Below are positions 1-8,190 of a stretch of DNA of 64,000 nt, piece after piece; the stretch's first letter is position 1, and each line of letters opens with the position of its first letter. The position numbers and the translations under genes are program-made. Origin of the DNA: Clostridium sp. BNL1100 (GTDB taxonomy: Bacteria > Bacillota > Clostridia > Acetivibrionales > DSM-1351); NCBI RefSeq assembly GCF_000244875.1, contig NC_016791.1, positions 2,857,001 to 2,921,000 on the forward strand, given 5' to 3'. Under the pieces are notes generated by a model, which saw nothing but the letters and a program-made list of their open reading frames with translations, was not told where the DNA came from and searched no databases.

Positions 1-117
1 TAAATTCTGCTTCTTTGCACAGCTTACACATAAGCCTTCCTGAATTTGCTTCCCGTCTATAATTTTTGTTACAAACACAACTGCAATATTTTTATTACAA
101 ATGGAACATTTTATCAT
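1..117 (-). CDS. N-terminus of a ClpC-like AAA+ unfoldase (partial)
   Basis: The reading frame runs off the left edge, so only the first 39 codons are visible. They open with MIKCSICNKNIAVVFVTKII and continue to a second Cys pair (CVSC), giving a CxxC...CxxC zinc-binding knuckle. In clostridia this kind of N-terminus precedes ClpC-type ATP-dependent Clp subunits; McsA-like proteins begin in a similar way. The ATG at 117 is preceded by an AGAGGTGATT ribosome binding site. The zinc knuckle is seen; the AAA+ part lies outside the window and is inferred from family resemblance. Confidence 0.5.
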   Translation of the reverse strand, partial: MIKCSICNKNIAVVFVTKIIDGKQIQEGLCVSCAKKQNL

Positions 118-326
118 TTAATCACCTCTTCTTTTAATTCCAGTATATTCCTTCCAATATATATACTATATTATTTCCATAAATGTCCAACAATTTATTA
201 TTTAATCTTCTTTTTTATCTATATTAGTTTTTACTAGTATAACACAAGTACATTTCGAGGTCTAACCGATTTGCTTTTATTTTTTTGATTTTTGTCTTAT
301 ATAAGTAGTTCATATTCTAAAAGACG

Positions 327-384
327 AATAAACCTGAATTATAGTCCTAATATCTAATCTATACGACTCTAATTCAGGTTTATT
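327..384 (-). terminator. Hairpin terminator in the 118-437 gap
   Basis: Inverted arms AATAAACCTGAATT and AATTCAGGTTTATT enclose about 30 nt, with a further AGTC/GACT pairing inside. On the minus strand the hairpin is followed by a short T-run, so it probably ends the phosphate transporter transcript. The rest of the 320-bp gap is AT-rich and contains nothing else I recognise beyond the ClpC-like gene's ribosome binding site. Confidence 0.6.
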
Positions 385-437
385 AATGTGTAATTGTAAC
401 CATTTCTATTTAGAAATAAGTACGTTTTTAATAATTA

Positions 438-1436
438 TTAAGCAAAGAATTTAAATATAGTTGTTATAAATGCTCCAATTATTGCTGATACAGGAATTGT
501 AAATATCCAAGCATATACTATATTTCTTGCCAGTGCCCATTTTACAGCAGATAACCTTTTTGAAGCTCCAACACCCATTATTGATGTTGATATAACATGT
601 GTTGTACTTACAGGTGCTCCGAAGTGTGTCATTGTTTCAATAACAATTGCTGCCCCTGTTTCAGCTGCAAAACCGCCAATTGGCTGAAGCCTGATCATGT
701 TAACACCTATTGTTTTAATAATTTTCCATCCGCCTATTGACGTACCAAGTGCCATTGAGACAGCACATGCCAACATAACCCAAGGCTGAACTCCTGTATG
801 GCCATTATTTAAATTTGCACCTATTAATGCCAGTGTTATTATTCCCATTGACTTCTGAGCATCATTATTTCCGTGAGAATATGCCATAAATGCTGCTGAA
901 ACTATTTGTAATTTAGAGAACCATTTATTTACGAACCTTTGAGAAAAAGGACGGAGTATCTTGTATAGAAATGACATAAACACAAAACCAATTACAAAAC
1001 CTATTACCGGGGACGTAATTAATGGTATAACAACCTTGTCCAGTATACCTTGCCATTTTACTATGCTTAACCCACCTGAATATGCTATTGATGAACCTAC
1101 AAGAGCACCTATCAACGCATGTGATGAACTACTTGGTATACCAAAATACCATGTAATCAAATCCCATATAATTGAAGCTATTAAAGTTGCTATAATTACA
1201 TATTGTACCTTAATCATGGTACTATCAACCAGGCCGTTAGTAATAGTATGAGCTACCTTACTGCTCATTAATGCACCTATAAAATTAAGTACTGCAGACA
1301 TTAAAATGGCCTGACGGGGTGACAAAACTCTTGTTGAAACTGAAGTAGCGATAGAATTTGCGGTATCGTGGAATCCGTTTATAAAATCAAATCCTAGTGC
1401 CAGTACAACAACTACTACTAATGAAACACTAAGCAT
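438..1436 (-). CDS. pit: PiT-family inorganic phosphate transporter
   Basis: This 332-residue membrane protein is predicted to import inorganic phosphate by ion symport (PiT family, PF01384). The N-terminal repeat carries the family signature GFDFINGFHDTANSIATSVS. The second half repeats it around SHGNNDAQKSMGIITLALIG. Both repeats show the conserved G-DxxN-xHD/NNDA pattern, and hydrophobic segments span nearly the whole length. The start codon overlaps the end of the DUF47 gene by 8 bp, so the two are translationally coupled. A DUF47-PiT pair is the usual arrangement in Firmicutes. The family is clear; the driving ion (H+ or Na+) cannot be read from the sequence. Confidence 0.93.
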   Translation of the reverse strand: MLSVSLVVVVVLALGFDFINGFHDTANSIATSVSTRVLSPRQAILMSAVLNFIGALMSSKVAHTITNGLVDSTMIKVQYVIIATLIASIIWDLITWYFGIPSSSSHALIGALVGSSIAYSGGLSIVKWQGILDKVVIPLITSPVIGFVIGFVFMSFLYKILRPFSQRFVNKWFSKLQIVSAAFMAYSHGNNDAQKSMGIITLALIGANLNNGHTGVQPWVMLACAVSMALGTSIGGWKIIKTIGVNMIRLQPIGGFAAETGAAIVIETMTHFGAPVSTTHVISTSIMGVGASKRLSAVKWALARNIVYAWIFTIPVSAIIGAFITTIFKFFA

Positions 1437-2052
1437 TTTTCATAACAACCCCTTCTACTATATTCGCAACGTCCTCACAAGCATCTATGGTATTTTCAAG
1501 AAGTTCAAATATTTCTTTCCACTTTATAACTTCTACTGCGTCATGCTCAGTTATAAACAGGTTTGCCATTGCATCTCTGAAAATAGTATCAGCTTCATCC
1601 TCAACATTGTTTACTTCAATTATTTTGTTCTGGAGCTGTTTGCTCTTCTTCATATTTTTCATTTCAATCATTACATTTTTCAGCTCGCTTGTTGCTCTGA
1701 CAATCAACTTTGTCATGGTAACAGCTTCGGGTTTTACAGACTTAACGTTATACATGCTAAACCTATGCGCAGCAGTTTCAATATCATCTGTAATGTTATC
1801 CAGTTCTTTTGCTATTGTGAAAATATCTTCACGGTCAATCGGGGTAATAAAAGATTGGTTAAGCTCATTTAGAATTTTATGGACATTACTATCGCATGCA
1901 TGCTCAGTTCCTTCTATAGTTGAGATCTTTTCATTAACATTTACATAGTTTGTAGTTAAATCCTCAAGAAGTGATGCTGCTTTGCAAATAATCTCACATG
2001 TCTCAATAAAATAGTCAAAAAATTTCTCTTCCTTAGGTGTAATTCTAAACAT
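1429..2052 (-). CDS. DUF47 / PhoU-like accessory protein of the phosphate transporter
   Basis: This 207-residue soluble protein begins MFRITPKEEKFFDYFIETCE, the characteristic opening of DUF47 (PF01865, distantly PhoU-like). The remainder is helical and acidic, with the conserved EHACDSNVHKILNELN and a late VEDEAD segment of the PhoU-type metal-binding helices. It lies directly upstream of the PiT gene with an 8-bp overlap and is expected to modulate transporter activity or assembly. Length matches the family (about 205-210 residues). The exact biochemical role of this family is not settled. Confidence 0.9.
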   Translation of the reverse strand: MFRITPKEEKFFDYFIETCEIICKAASLLEDLTTNYVNVNEKISTIEGTEHACDSNVHKILNELNQSFITPIDREDIFTIAKELDNITDDIETAAHRFSMYNVKSVKPEAVTMTKLIVRATSELKNVMIEMKNMKKSKQLQNKIIEVNNVEDEADTIFRDAMANLFITEHDAVEVIKWKEIFELLENTIDACEDVANIVEGVVMKNA

Positions 2053-2259
2053 TTATAAATTACCTTCTTTCGACAAAATATAACATTTTTACTATTTAAT
2101 TATATAGCAATGTAAAATTTTTTACAACAAAGTTAACACAGAATTAACAAACCTTCTTAGTATTTACTACAGTTCTATAGATAATGTAATTTATTATTTT
2201 ACATATTTTATTATATTATTTTTGATAGACAAGCTTGTACTTTTGGGTAATAATAAAAA

Positions 2260-2304
2260 TATTTCCAAAGATAAGTACGTCAAAGTACCTATCTTTTGGA
2301 AATA
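2260..2304 (-). terminator. Terminator after uvrA
   Basis: A long hairpin (arms ATTTCCAAAGATA and TATCTTTTGGAAAT, loop near 2280) lies 18 bp beyond the uvrA stop. On the minus strand it is followed by a T-rich run. Confidence 0.7.
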
Positions 2305-2321
2305 CTTAGTTATCACTGAAA

Positions 2322-5153
2322 TTACTTACTTTCTATAATTTTGCTAAGATATTGTCCTGTATATGATTCTTTTACTTTTGCAATTTCTTCAGGAGTACCC
2401 TGTGCTATAATGGTACCTCCTTTGTTACCACCCTCAGGCCCCAGATCAATTATATAATCAGAAGTCTTTATAACATCAAGGTTGTGTTCAATAACTACTA
2501 TTGAATTACCTGTATCTACCAGTCTGTGAAGAATATCTATCAATCTGTGAACATCAGCTACATGAAGTCCGGTTGTAGGCTCATCCAATATATACAGCGT
2601 ATTTCCCGTACTTCTCTTTGATAACTCTGTAGCAAGCTTTACTCTTTGAGCTTCACCTCCCGACAAAGTTGTAGAAGGCTGACCAACCTTGACATATCCC
2701 AATCCTACATCATACAATGTTTGCAATTTTCTTTGTATTTTGGGGATATTCTTAAAGAATTCCAGTGCATCTTCTATAGTCATGTTAAGCACATCTGATA
2801 TACTTTTACCTTTGTACTTAACCTCCAGAGTCTCCCGGTTATACCTTTTTCCCTTACAAACCTCACAAGGAACATATACGTCAGGAAGAAAATGCATTTC
2901 AATCTTTATAATTCCATCTCCACTGCAGGCTTCACACCTACCGCCTTTTATATTAAAGCTGAATCGTCCGTTTTTATATCCCTTCATCTTTGCTTCATTG
3001 GTGGAAGCATACACATCCCTTATAAGATCAAATACTCCTGTATAGGTTGCCGGATTTGATCTTGGAGTTCTTCCGATTGGTGATTGGTCAATATTTATAA
3101 CCTTGTCAATATTTTTTAAACCTTTTATTGTTTCATGATTGCCCGGTTTGGCTTTGGCTCTGTATAACTGGTTTGCAAGGCTGTTATACAGTATTTCGTT
3201 AATTAATGTGCTTTTTCCGGACCCCGAAACACCTGTAACTGATGTCAATACCCCAAGTGGAATCTTGGCATTTATGTTTTTCAGATTATTCTGCTTTGCC
3301 CCTACAATTTCAAGCCATTTTCCATTTGGTTTTCTTCTGCCTTGGGGAACTTCTATCTTTTTGCGTCCGCTGAGATATTGTCCTGTTAGGGAATCCTCAC
3401 ATTTTAGTATTTCGTCCAGTGTTCCCTTAGCAACAACATGGCCGCCGTGGATTCCTGCTCCGGGGCCCATGTCAATGATATGGTCTGCTGCATGCATGGT
3501 ATCTTCGTCATGTTCTACAACAATAAGCGTATTTCCAAGGTTCCTAAGTCTGTTTAAGGTTTTCAGGAGCTTTTCATTATCTCTTTGATGCAGTCCTATA
3601 CTGGGCTCATCCAGAATATAAAGTACTCCCATCAAGCCAGAACCTATCTGAGTAGCAAGCCTTATTCTCTGTGCCTCTCCCCCGGATAAAGTACCAGCAG
3701 GTCTTGAAAGTGTAAGATAGTCCAGACCAACGTCAACGAGGAAGCCTATTCTGGCCGCAATCTCTTTCAAAATCTGGTTTGCTATCATCTTATCTCTTTC
3801 ACTTAGCTCAATGTTGTCAAAGAATTCTTTTGTATCAGCCACAGACATATAAGATACTTCATGTATATTTTTACCTCCGACTGTAACCGCAAGACTTTCT
3901 GGTTTTAATCTTGCACCTTTACAATCCGGACACGGGTTGTTGCTCATAAACTGTTCATAATACTGCTTCATGCTTTCTGACTGGGTTTCATGGTAACGGC
4001 GTTCAATGGAATTGATAATTCCTTCGAATGTTGCCATATAAGATCCTTTACCATATTCTCTTTCGTAATCTACTTTTATTTTTTCGCCTTTTGTTCCGTA
4101 AAGTACTATATCTACTACTTCTCCGGGAAGCTTATTAAACGGTGTATCCAGTTCAAATTTGTAATGTTTTGCCAGGGCGTTGAATATCATCCTGGTATAT
4201 GCATCCTCACTCTCAATATTCCAGCCTGTAACATTAATTGCACCATTCGTAAGTGACAATGATCTATCAGGTATGACAAGCTCAGGGTCTACCTTTAGAA
4301 GATTCCCTAATCCGGTACATGTCTGGCATGCTCCAAACGGATTGTTAAATGAAAACATCCTTGGTACAAGTTCTTCTATACTGATTCCGCAATCACTGCA
4401 TGCAAAGTTCTGACTGAACAGTATCTCTTCTTTACCGATTACATCTACAATAACTATACCACCGCTTAAGCGAAGCACTGTTTCCAATGAATCAACAAGT
4501 CTTTTCTGTATATCTCCACGTACTACAAGTCTGTCAACAACTATTTCAATATTATGCTTTTTGTTTTTATCTAATTTAATCTCATCATTTATATCTACTA
4601 TTTGCCCGTCGACACGCAGCCTAACAAAACCATCTTTTTTAGCATCCTCTATAAGCTTATGGTATTCCCCTTTTCTGCCTCTTACCACAGGAGCAAGCAA
4701 CTGTATCCTGGTTCCTTCTTCAAAAGATATTATCTGGTCTACCATCTGGTCAACAGTTTGCTGTGCAATCTCCTTGCCACACTTCGGACAATGGGGAATT
4801 CCTATCCTCGAGTACAAAAGCCTGAGGTAATCGTGAATTTCTGTTACAGTTCCTACGGTAGACCTGGGGTTTCTGCTGGTTGTCTTTTGATCGATTGATA
4901 TTGCCGGAGACAAACCGTCAATATAGTCTACGTCCGGCTTGTCCATCTGACCAAGAAACTGCCTTGCGTAAGATGAGAGTGATTCAACATACCTTCTCTG
5001 ACCTTCAGCGTAAATTGTATCAAAGGCAAGAGAAGACTTACCTGAACCGCTCAACCCTGTTATAACAACAAATTTATCTCTTGGTATCTCAACATCTACA
5101 TTTTTTAAGTTATGCTCACGTGCACCTTTTATAAAAATATTATCCCTTATCAT
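2322..5153 (-). CDS. uvrA: UvrABC excinuclease subunit A
   Basis: This 943-residue UvrA recognises DNA lesions as a dimer with UvrB in nucleotide excision repair. It has two ABC ATPase modules with Walker A motifs [14 protein letters not shown] (near residue 32) and [13 protein letters not shown] (near residue 645). There are two LSGGEAQR signatures and Walker B sequences [12 protein letters not shown] and [12 protein letters not shown]. Zinc-binding cysteine clusters are visible ([13 protein letters not shown]...[17 protein letters not shown]...CEVCKGKR). Length is standard. The start ATG is preceded by AAAGGTG. It is monocistronic here, with a terminator downstream and no uvrB beside it. 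Confidence 0.98.
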   Translation of the reverse strand: MIRDNIFIKGAREHNLKNVDVEIPRDKFVVITGLSGSGKSSLAFDTIYAEGQRRYVESLSSYARQFLGQMDKPDVDYIDGLSPAISIDQKTTSRNPRSTVGTVTEIHDYLRLLYSRIGIPHCPKCGKEIAQQTVDQMVDQIISFEEGTRIQLLAPVVRGRKGEYHKLIEDAKKDGFVRLRVDGQIVDINDEIKLDKNKKHNIEIVVDRLVVRGDIQKRLVDSLETVLRLSGGIVIVDVIGKEEILFSQNFACSDCGISIEELVPRMFSFNNPFGACQTCTGLGNLLKVDPELVIPDRSLSLTNGAINVTGWNIESEDAYTRMIFNALAKHYKFELDTPFNKLPGEVVDIVLYGTKGEKIKVDYEREYGKGSYMATFEGIINSIERRYHETQSESMKQYYEQFMSNNPCPDCKGARLKPESLAVTVGGKNIHEVSYMSVADTKEFFDNIELSERDKMIANQILKEIAARIGFLVDVGLDYLTLSRPAGTLSGGEAQRIRLATQIGSGLMGVLYILDEPSIGLHQRDNEKLLKTLNRLRNLGNTLIVVEHDEDTMHAADHIIDMGPGAGIHGGHVVAKGTLDEILKCEDSLTGQYLSGRKKIEVPQGRRKPNGKWLEIVGAKQNNLKNINAKIPLGVLTSVTGVSGSGKSTLINEILYNSLANQLYRAKAKPGNHETIKGLKNIDKVINIDQSPIGRTPRSNPATYTGVFDLIRDVYASTNEAKMKGYKNGRFSFNIKGGRCEACSGDGIIKIEMHFLPDVYVPCEVCKGKRYNRETLEVKYKGKSISDVLNMTIEDALEFFKNIPKIQRKLQTLYDVGLGYVKVGQPSTTLSGGEAQRVKLATELSKRSTGNTLYILDEPTTGLHVADVHRLIDILHRLVDTGNSIVVIEHNLDVIKTSDYIIDLGPEGGNKGGTIIAQGTPEEIAKVKESYTGQYLSKIIESK

Positions 5154-5366
5154 TTAAAACACCTTTTTCATAAATGTTATATTTTAACTATATCGCTAAT
5201 TATATCCTTAATATTTTCACCACTTTTATTATTATATCAAATTATAAGACAAATGCAAACATTTGTTCGTTGTTTGCCAATATTTTATAAAAACCTACGA
5301 GTAAATTTAAAGGTTGATAGTTGTTTAACTATCTGCTATAATCACTTTGGTTAAAAAATTGAATAT

Positions 5367-5455
5367 TAACGGGGAGCTGGAAAATAATTCGGCTGAGATA
5401 AGTATGTTTTACTTAAAACCCATGTACCTGATCTGGATAATGCCAGCGTAGGAAT
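5367..5455 (+). ncRNA. TPP (THI-box) riboswitch
   Basis: The segment contains the conserved thiamine pyrophosphate aptamer blocks in order: GGGGAGC, GGCTGAGAT, ACCC, then ACCTGATCTGGATAATGCCA and GCGTAGGA. It lies directly upstream of a thiamine transporter gene, as expected. The 3' strand AGCGTAG (5445-5451) can also pair with CTGCGCT (5472-5478) inside the downstream terminator, which suggests an antiterminator helix that forms when TPP is absent. Confidence 0.94.
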
Positions 5456-5462
5456 TTTATTT

Positions 5463-5501
5463 TGTCATACTCTGCGCTTTCGATCAGGTATGGCATTTTT
5501 T
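5463..5501 (+). terminator. Riboswitch-controlled terminator of thiT
   Basis: TGTCATAC pairs with GTATGGCA (one G-U), helped by an inner CTG/CAG, and is followed by six T residues. It lies between the TPP aptamer and the thiT start codon. Its 5' arm overlaps the predicted antiterminator. Confidence 0.8.
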
Positions 5502-5533
5502 ATATTTCGTTGGGGAAAGGAATAGATACTATT

Positions 5534-6067
5534 ATGGAAAAAATGTCTACCAGGATATTGGTGGAAGCAGGGGTTTTAATTGCTCTTGCACAGATTCTCA
5601 GTTTTATTAAATATGAAATGCCCTATGGAGGCTCTGTAACACTGGGAAGTATGGTGCCAATAATTATTTTTGCAATTCGTTGGGGTACAAAGCGCGGTAT
5701 TCTTGTGGGACTTGTTTACGGTTTTCTACAATTTGCTCTTGGAACTAAATTTTCTTATCATCCCCTGGGTATATTTCTTGACTATATTTTTGCTTTCGGC
5801 TGCCTTGGCCTTGCCGGAATATTTAAAAAGAATTTATTTGCTATAATTTCAAGTACTGCTTTGGCAATGCTGGGCAGATTTGCGTTTCACTTTCTTTCCG
5901 GGATCATTCTTTGGTATACATATGCTCCCGAGGGAATGAACATTTTCCTTTATTCTCTTATTTATAACGGTCAGTACATGTTGCCGGAGTTTATAATAAC
6001 ATCTGTTATTTTGTGTGCTCTTTATAAACCGTTAGGAAAATATATTAACAGGCAGAGTCTTATTTAA
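5534..6067 (+). CDS. thiT: ThiT, thiamine-specific S component of an ECF transporter
   Basis: This 177-residue protein has about six hydrophobic segments and belongs to the ThiT family (thiamine-binding S component of energy-coupling factor transporters). It would work with a shared EcfAA'T module that is not in this window. Family features include the N-terminal EAGVLIALAQILSFIKYEMP, the central YGFLQFALG and the C-terminal YNGQYMLPEFIITSVIL. I chose the ATG at 5534 because GGGGAAAGG lies 13 nt upstream; the longer open frame begins inside the terminator hairpin. The TPP riboswitch should reduce transcription when thiamine pyrophosphate is plentiful. Confidence 0.93.
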   Translation: MEKMSTRILVEAGVLIALAQILSFIKYEMPYGGSVTLGSMVPIIIFAIRWGTKRGILVGLVYGFLQFALGTKFSYHPLGIFLDYIFAFGCLGLAGIFKKNLFAIISSTALAMLGRFAFHFLSGIILWYTYAPEGMNIFLYSLIYNGQYMLPEFIITSVILCALYKPLGKYINRQSLI

Positions 6068-6096
6068 CCTGCTTGTATAAATGTTTATACGCCAAA

Positions 6097-6130
6097 AAAG
6101 ATGATTCTTTATATTGAATCATCTTTTTTT
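6097..6130. terminator. Bidirectional terminator between thiT and the spoIVA 3' part
   Basis: AAAGATGATTC and GAATCATCTTT form an 11-bp stem with A-run and T-run flanks on both sides. It can therefore stop both thiT (plus) and spoIVA (minus) transcripts. Confidence 0.8.
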
Positions 6131-6151
6131 GTTATTTATGTTTAATGTGAG

Positions 6152-6445
6152 CTACAGTATAATACATATCAATCCGCCGCTGCCCTCATTTATTATTTTC
6201 TGCAAGGTTTCCTGAAGTTTGAGCTGTGCGTCCTCCGGCATTCTGAAAAGCTTGTTCTGCAATCCCTCATTAACGAGTTCATGGAGAGACTTTCCGAATA
6301 TGTTTGACTCCCATAATTTGCCGGTATCGTTTTCAAATTCTTTTAGCAAGTATGAAACCAACTCTTCAGATTGCTTTTCGGTTCCGACCAAAGGTGCTAT
6401 TTCTGTTTCAATATCAGCCCTTATCATATGTATTGTGAGGAACAA
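6152..6445 (-). CDS. spoIVA: SpoIVA, C-terminal part of the split gene
   Basis: The last 91 codons (from 6424 downward) encode the C-terminal domain of the spore coat morphogenetic ATPase SpoIVA. It includes IRADIETEIAPLVGTEKQSE and the invariant tail NEGSGGLICIIL, the region linked to coat basement-layer polymerisation and SpoVM-dependent anchoring. The first residues (MFLTIH) come from the inserted element up to the core. Joined at the 10-bp core with the 401 codons ending ...APSIH at 12469-13737, the frame continues APSIH-MIRADIETE to exactly 492 residues, the size of B. subtilis SpoIVA. As it stands this is a gene fragment, not an independent gene. Confidence 0.95.
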   Translation of the reverse strand: MFLTIHMIRADIETEIAPLVGTEKQSEELVSYLLKEFENDTGKLWESNIFGKSLHELVNEGLQNKLFRMPEDAQLKLQETLQKIINEGSGGLICIIL

Positions 6446-8067
6446 ACAGAAGTACTCTTTCGGTCCCGTAATATCTTATAATCAAAGGGTTTTGTCAATA
6501 CTTTAAAGTATACTTTCAAATCTATTTCGTTTTTCTTGTCTGTCTTATATACTTCAATCTTTTCTAGTAATGACTCTATTAATTTATTATCCAGTCCATC
6601 ATCATAATTAATTTCCTTCGCAATTATTTTTCGTAAGATTTCAACTGAATAACTTATTTCTTTGTTTTTCAATTCGTCCTCATCCAGTTCCTTTAACCTT
6701 ATACTCAGTTTATCAATATCCTCATTGAACCTATTGTTTCTTCTTTCAAACTCGTCATCAGACAGTCTTCCGTTTATACTTAACTCCAAAAGCTTGTCTT
6801 TCATTTTAAGTATTTGGTCAATCTCCGTCTTAACCTTGGCAATATCTTCTTTTATCTTGGATTGAGCTCCAAGGTTTGAATACATCGTAACCATTTCATG
6901 TATAATTTCTGAACGGTTAACTATTATCTCATCATATGCTTTCTTTATTATCATATCCAACTCAGATGTATATATGGATGGAGAAGTACAACCCTCTTTA
7001 CCCTTCTCAACGTACCTTTTACATTGCCATACTTCTTTATTCCCTGAACTGTAACGATAAAGTGTTCTGTAATATGGAACATTATGCTCTGTACAAATTA
7101 TTTTTCCGCTGTAGGCGTACTTGTTTTGGTAGCTTGTCTTATCTTCTGCCGATTGCTTTTCACTTCTGCCTTTTAAGATATAATTTGCCTTTTGCCATAT
7201 TTCTTCAGGTACAATTGGAGGGACTGTATCTTCATCTTTATACATAACCCATTCAGTCTGATCCAGATACTTTCTATCATGAAGCTTATAATCTAATTTG
7301 TGTGTTTTATTTCCGCAATAATATCCCATATATTTGGGATTTGTGAGAATACTCTTAATAGTAGAAAAAGAAAACGGATTACCTCTATTATTTTTTATTC
7401 CCATATTGTCAAGCTTGGCACTTATCCCTCTTATCCCCATATTTTGTGTAGCGTACATATCAAATATCAGTCTTACTATTTCAGCTTCCTTTTCATCGAT
7501 TATAAGTTTACCACTATCTTTTTTGTACCCCCATATTTTATTATTTCCAAGTACTACTCCTTTTTCAATGGCTCTTTTAAAACCGAATTTCACTCTCTCA
7601 GATATTTTTCTGACCTCATCCTGAGCTATACTGGACATAATTGTCAACCTCAACTCAGCATCGGGCATTAAGGTATTGATATTGTCAGACTGAAAAAGAA
7701 CCCCCACCCCATATGACAGCAATTCCTGAGTATACTTTATACTATCTAAGGTGTTTCTTGAAAATCTGGAAATCTCTTTTGTAATAATAAAATCAAATTT
7801 TTTGAGTTTAGCGTCTGAAATCATTTTAAGGAACGATTCTCTTTTATTTACACTTGTACCACTTATGCCTTCATCAATATATCCGTCTACGTATGACCAC
7901 TTCTGATTTCTTTTAATAAAATCCGAATAGTACTCTATCTGGTTTTTCAGAGAGTGAACCTGTTCATCCTTTTCAGTAGATACTCTTGCGTAATAAGTAA
8001 CTCTCAGATTTAAATCATATATTGTTTTACCCGTATTAAGTTCGTTTCTTATAGTGTACAAATCCAT
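6424..8067 (-). CDS. Large serine recombinase of the spoIVA element (SpoIVCA-like role)
   Basis: This 547-residue large serine recombinase has an N-terminal resolvase domain with the nucleophile in YYARVSTEKDEQ (Ser30). A recombinase domain, a zinc-ribbon-like region (CTEH...CKRY...CTSP) and a coiled coil near residues 400-480 follow. It is the obvious enzyme for integrating and excising element 1, as SpoIVCA is for skin. The ATG at 8067 is preferred because GAGGTG lies 7 nt upstream; a GTG three codons earlier is possible. Its stop codon touches the left core, so the last residues are read through the attachment site. A near-consensus sigma-A promoter lies upstream, and a copy of the attachment-arm motif lies in its leader. 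Confidence 0.95.
   Translation of the reverse strand: MDLYTIRNELNTGKTIYDLNLRVTYYARVSTEKDEQVHSLKNQIEYYSDFIKRNQKWSYVDGYIDEGISGTSVNKRESFLKMISDAKLKKFDFIITKEISRFSRNTLDSIKYTQELLSYGVGVLFQSDNINTLMPDAELRLTIMSSIAQDEVRKISERVKFGFKRAIEKGVVLGNNKIWGYKKDSGKLIIDEKEAEIVRLIFDMYATQNMGIRGISAKLDNMGIKNNRGNPFSFSTIKSILTNPKYMGYYCGNKTHKLDYKLHDRKYLDQTEWVMYKDEDTVPPIVPEEIWQKANYILKGRSEKQSAEDKTSYQNKYAYSGKIICTEHNVPYYRTLYRYSSGNKEVWQCKRYVEKGKEGCTSPSIYTSELDMIIKKAYDEIIVNRSEIIHEMVTMYSNLGAQSKIKEDIAKVKTEIDQILKMKDKLLELSINGRLSDDEFERRNNRFNEDIDKLSIRLKELDEDELKNKEISYSVEILRKIIAKEINYDDGLDNKLIESLLEKIEVYKTDKKNEIDLKVYFKVLTKPFDYKILRDRKSTSVCSSQYI
6426..6453. other. Left attachment site of element 1 (core plus arm)
   Basis: The core ATATGTATTG (6426-6435, plus strand) recurs at 12533-12542. 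The element-side arm AGGAACAAACAGAAGT (6438-6453) is the reverse complement of the right arm, with one mismatch. The predicted crossover is the dinucleotide at 6429-6430 (TG on plus, CA on the coding strand), seven bases from the arm. The site lies inside the 3' end of the recombinase gene. Confidence 0.88.
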
Positions 8068-8083
8068 CCTACACACCTCGTTT

Positions 8084-8096
8084 ACACTTCTGTTTG
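8084..8096 (+). promoter_or_regulatory. Copy of the attachment-arm motif in the recombinase leader
   Basis: ACACTTCTGTTTG here is identical to 12511-12523 of the right attachment arm. It lies just downstream of the predicted transcription start of the recombinase gene, where a bound recombinase could block its own transcription. Identity is seen; autoregulation is inferred. Confidence 0.55.
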
Positions 8097-8105
8097 ATAC
8101 TTTTC

Positions 8106-8133
8106 ATTATATTATCCGAATAATATTTGTCAA
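8106..8133 (-). promoter_or_regulatory. Sigma-A-type promoter of the recombinase gene
   Basis: On the minus strand, TTGACA (8133-8128) and TATAAT (8111-8106) are separated by 16 bp. Both hexamers match consensus exactly. It points into the recombinase gene. Confidence 0.75.
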
Positions 8134-8146
8134 CTGTTCTCCCAAT

Positions 8147-8169
8147 AAAAAAGCACCGATTTCCGGTGC
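8147..8169 (-). terminator. Terminator after the GH53 gene
   Basis: GCACCG/CGGTGC stem with a 5-nt loop, followed by six T residues on the minus strand. It separates the galactanase transcript from the recombinase promoter. Confidence 0.85.
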
Positions 8170-8190
8170 AATTTTAGTAATTAATATGTA

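Noticed and set aside
46-237. Plus-strand open frame of 63 codons at the left edge
   Set aside because: It lies opposite the zinc-knuckle N-terminus of the ClpC-like gene and the following AT-rich gap, has no ribosome site and has a low-complexity Tyr/Phe/Ile composition.
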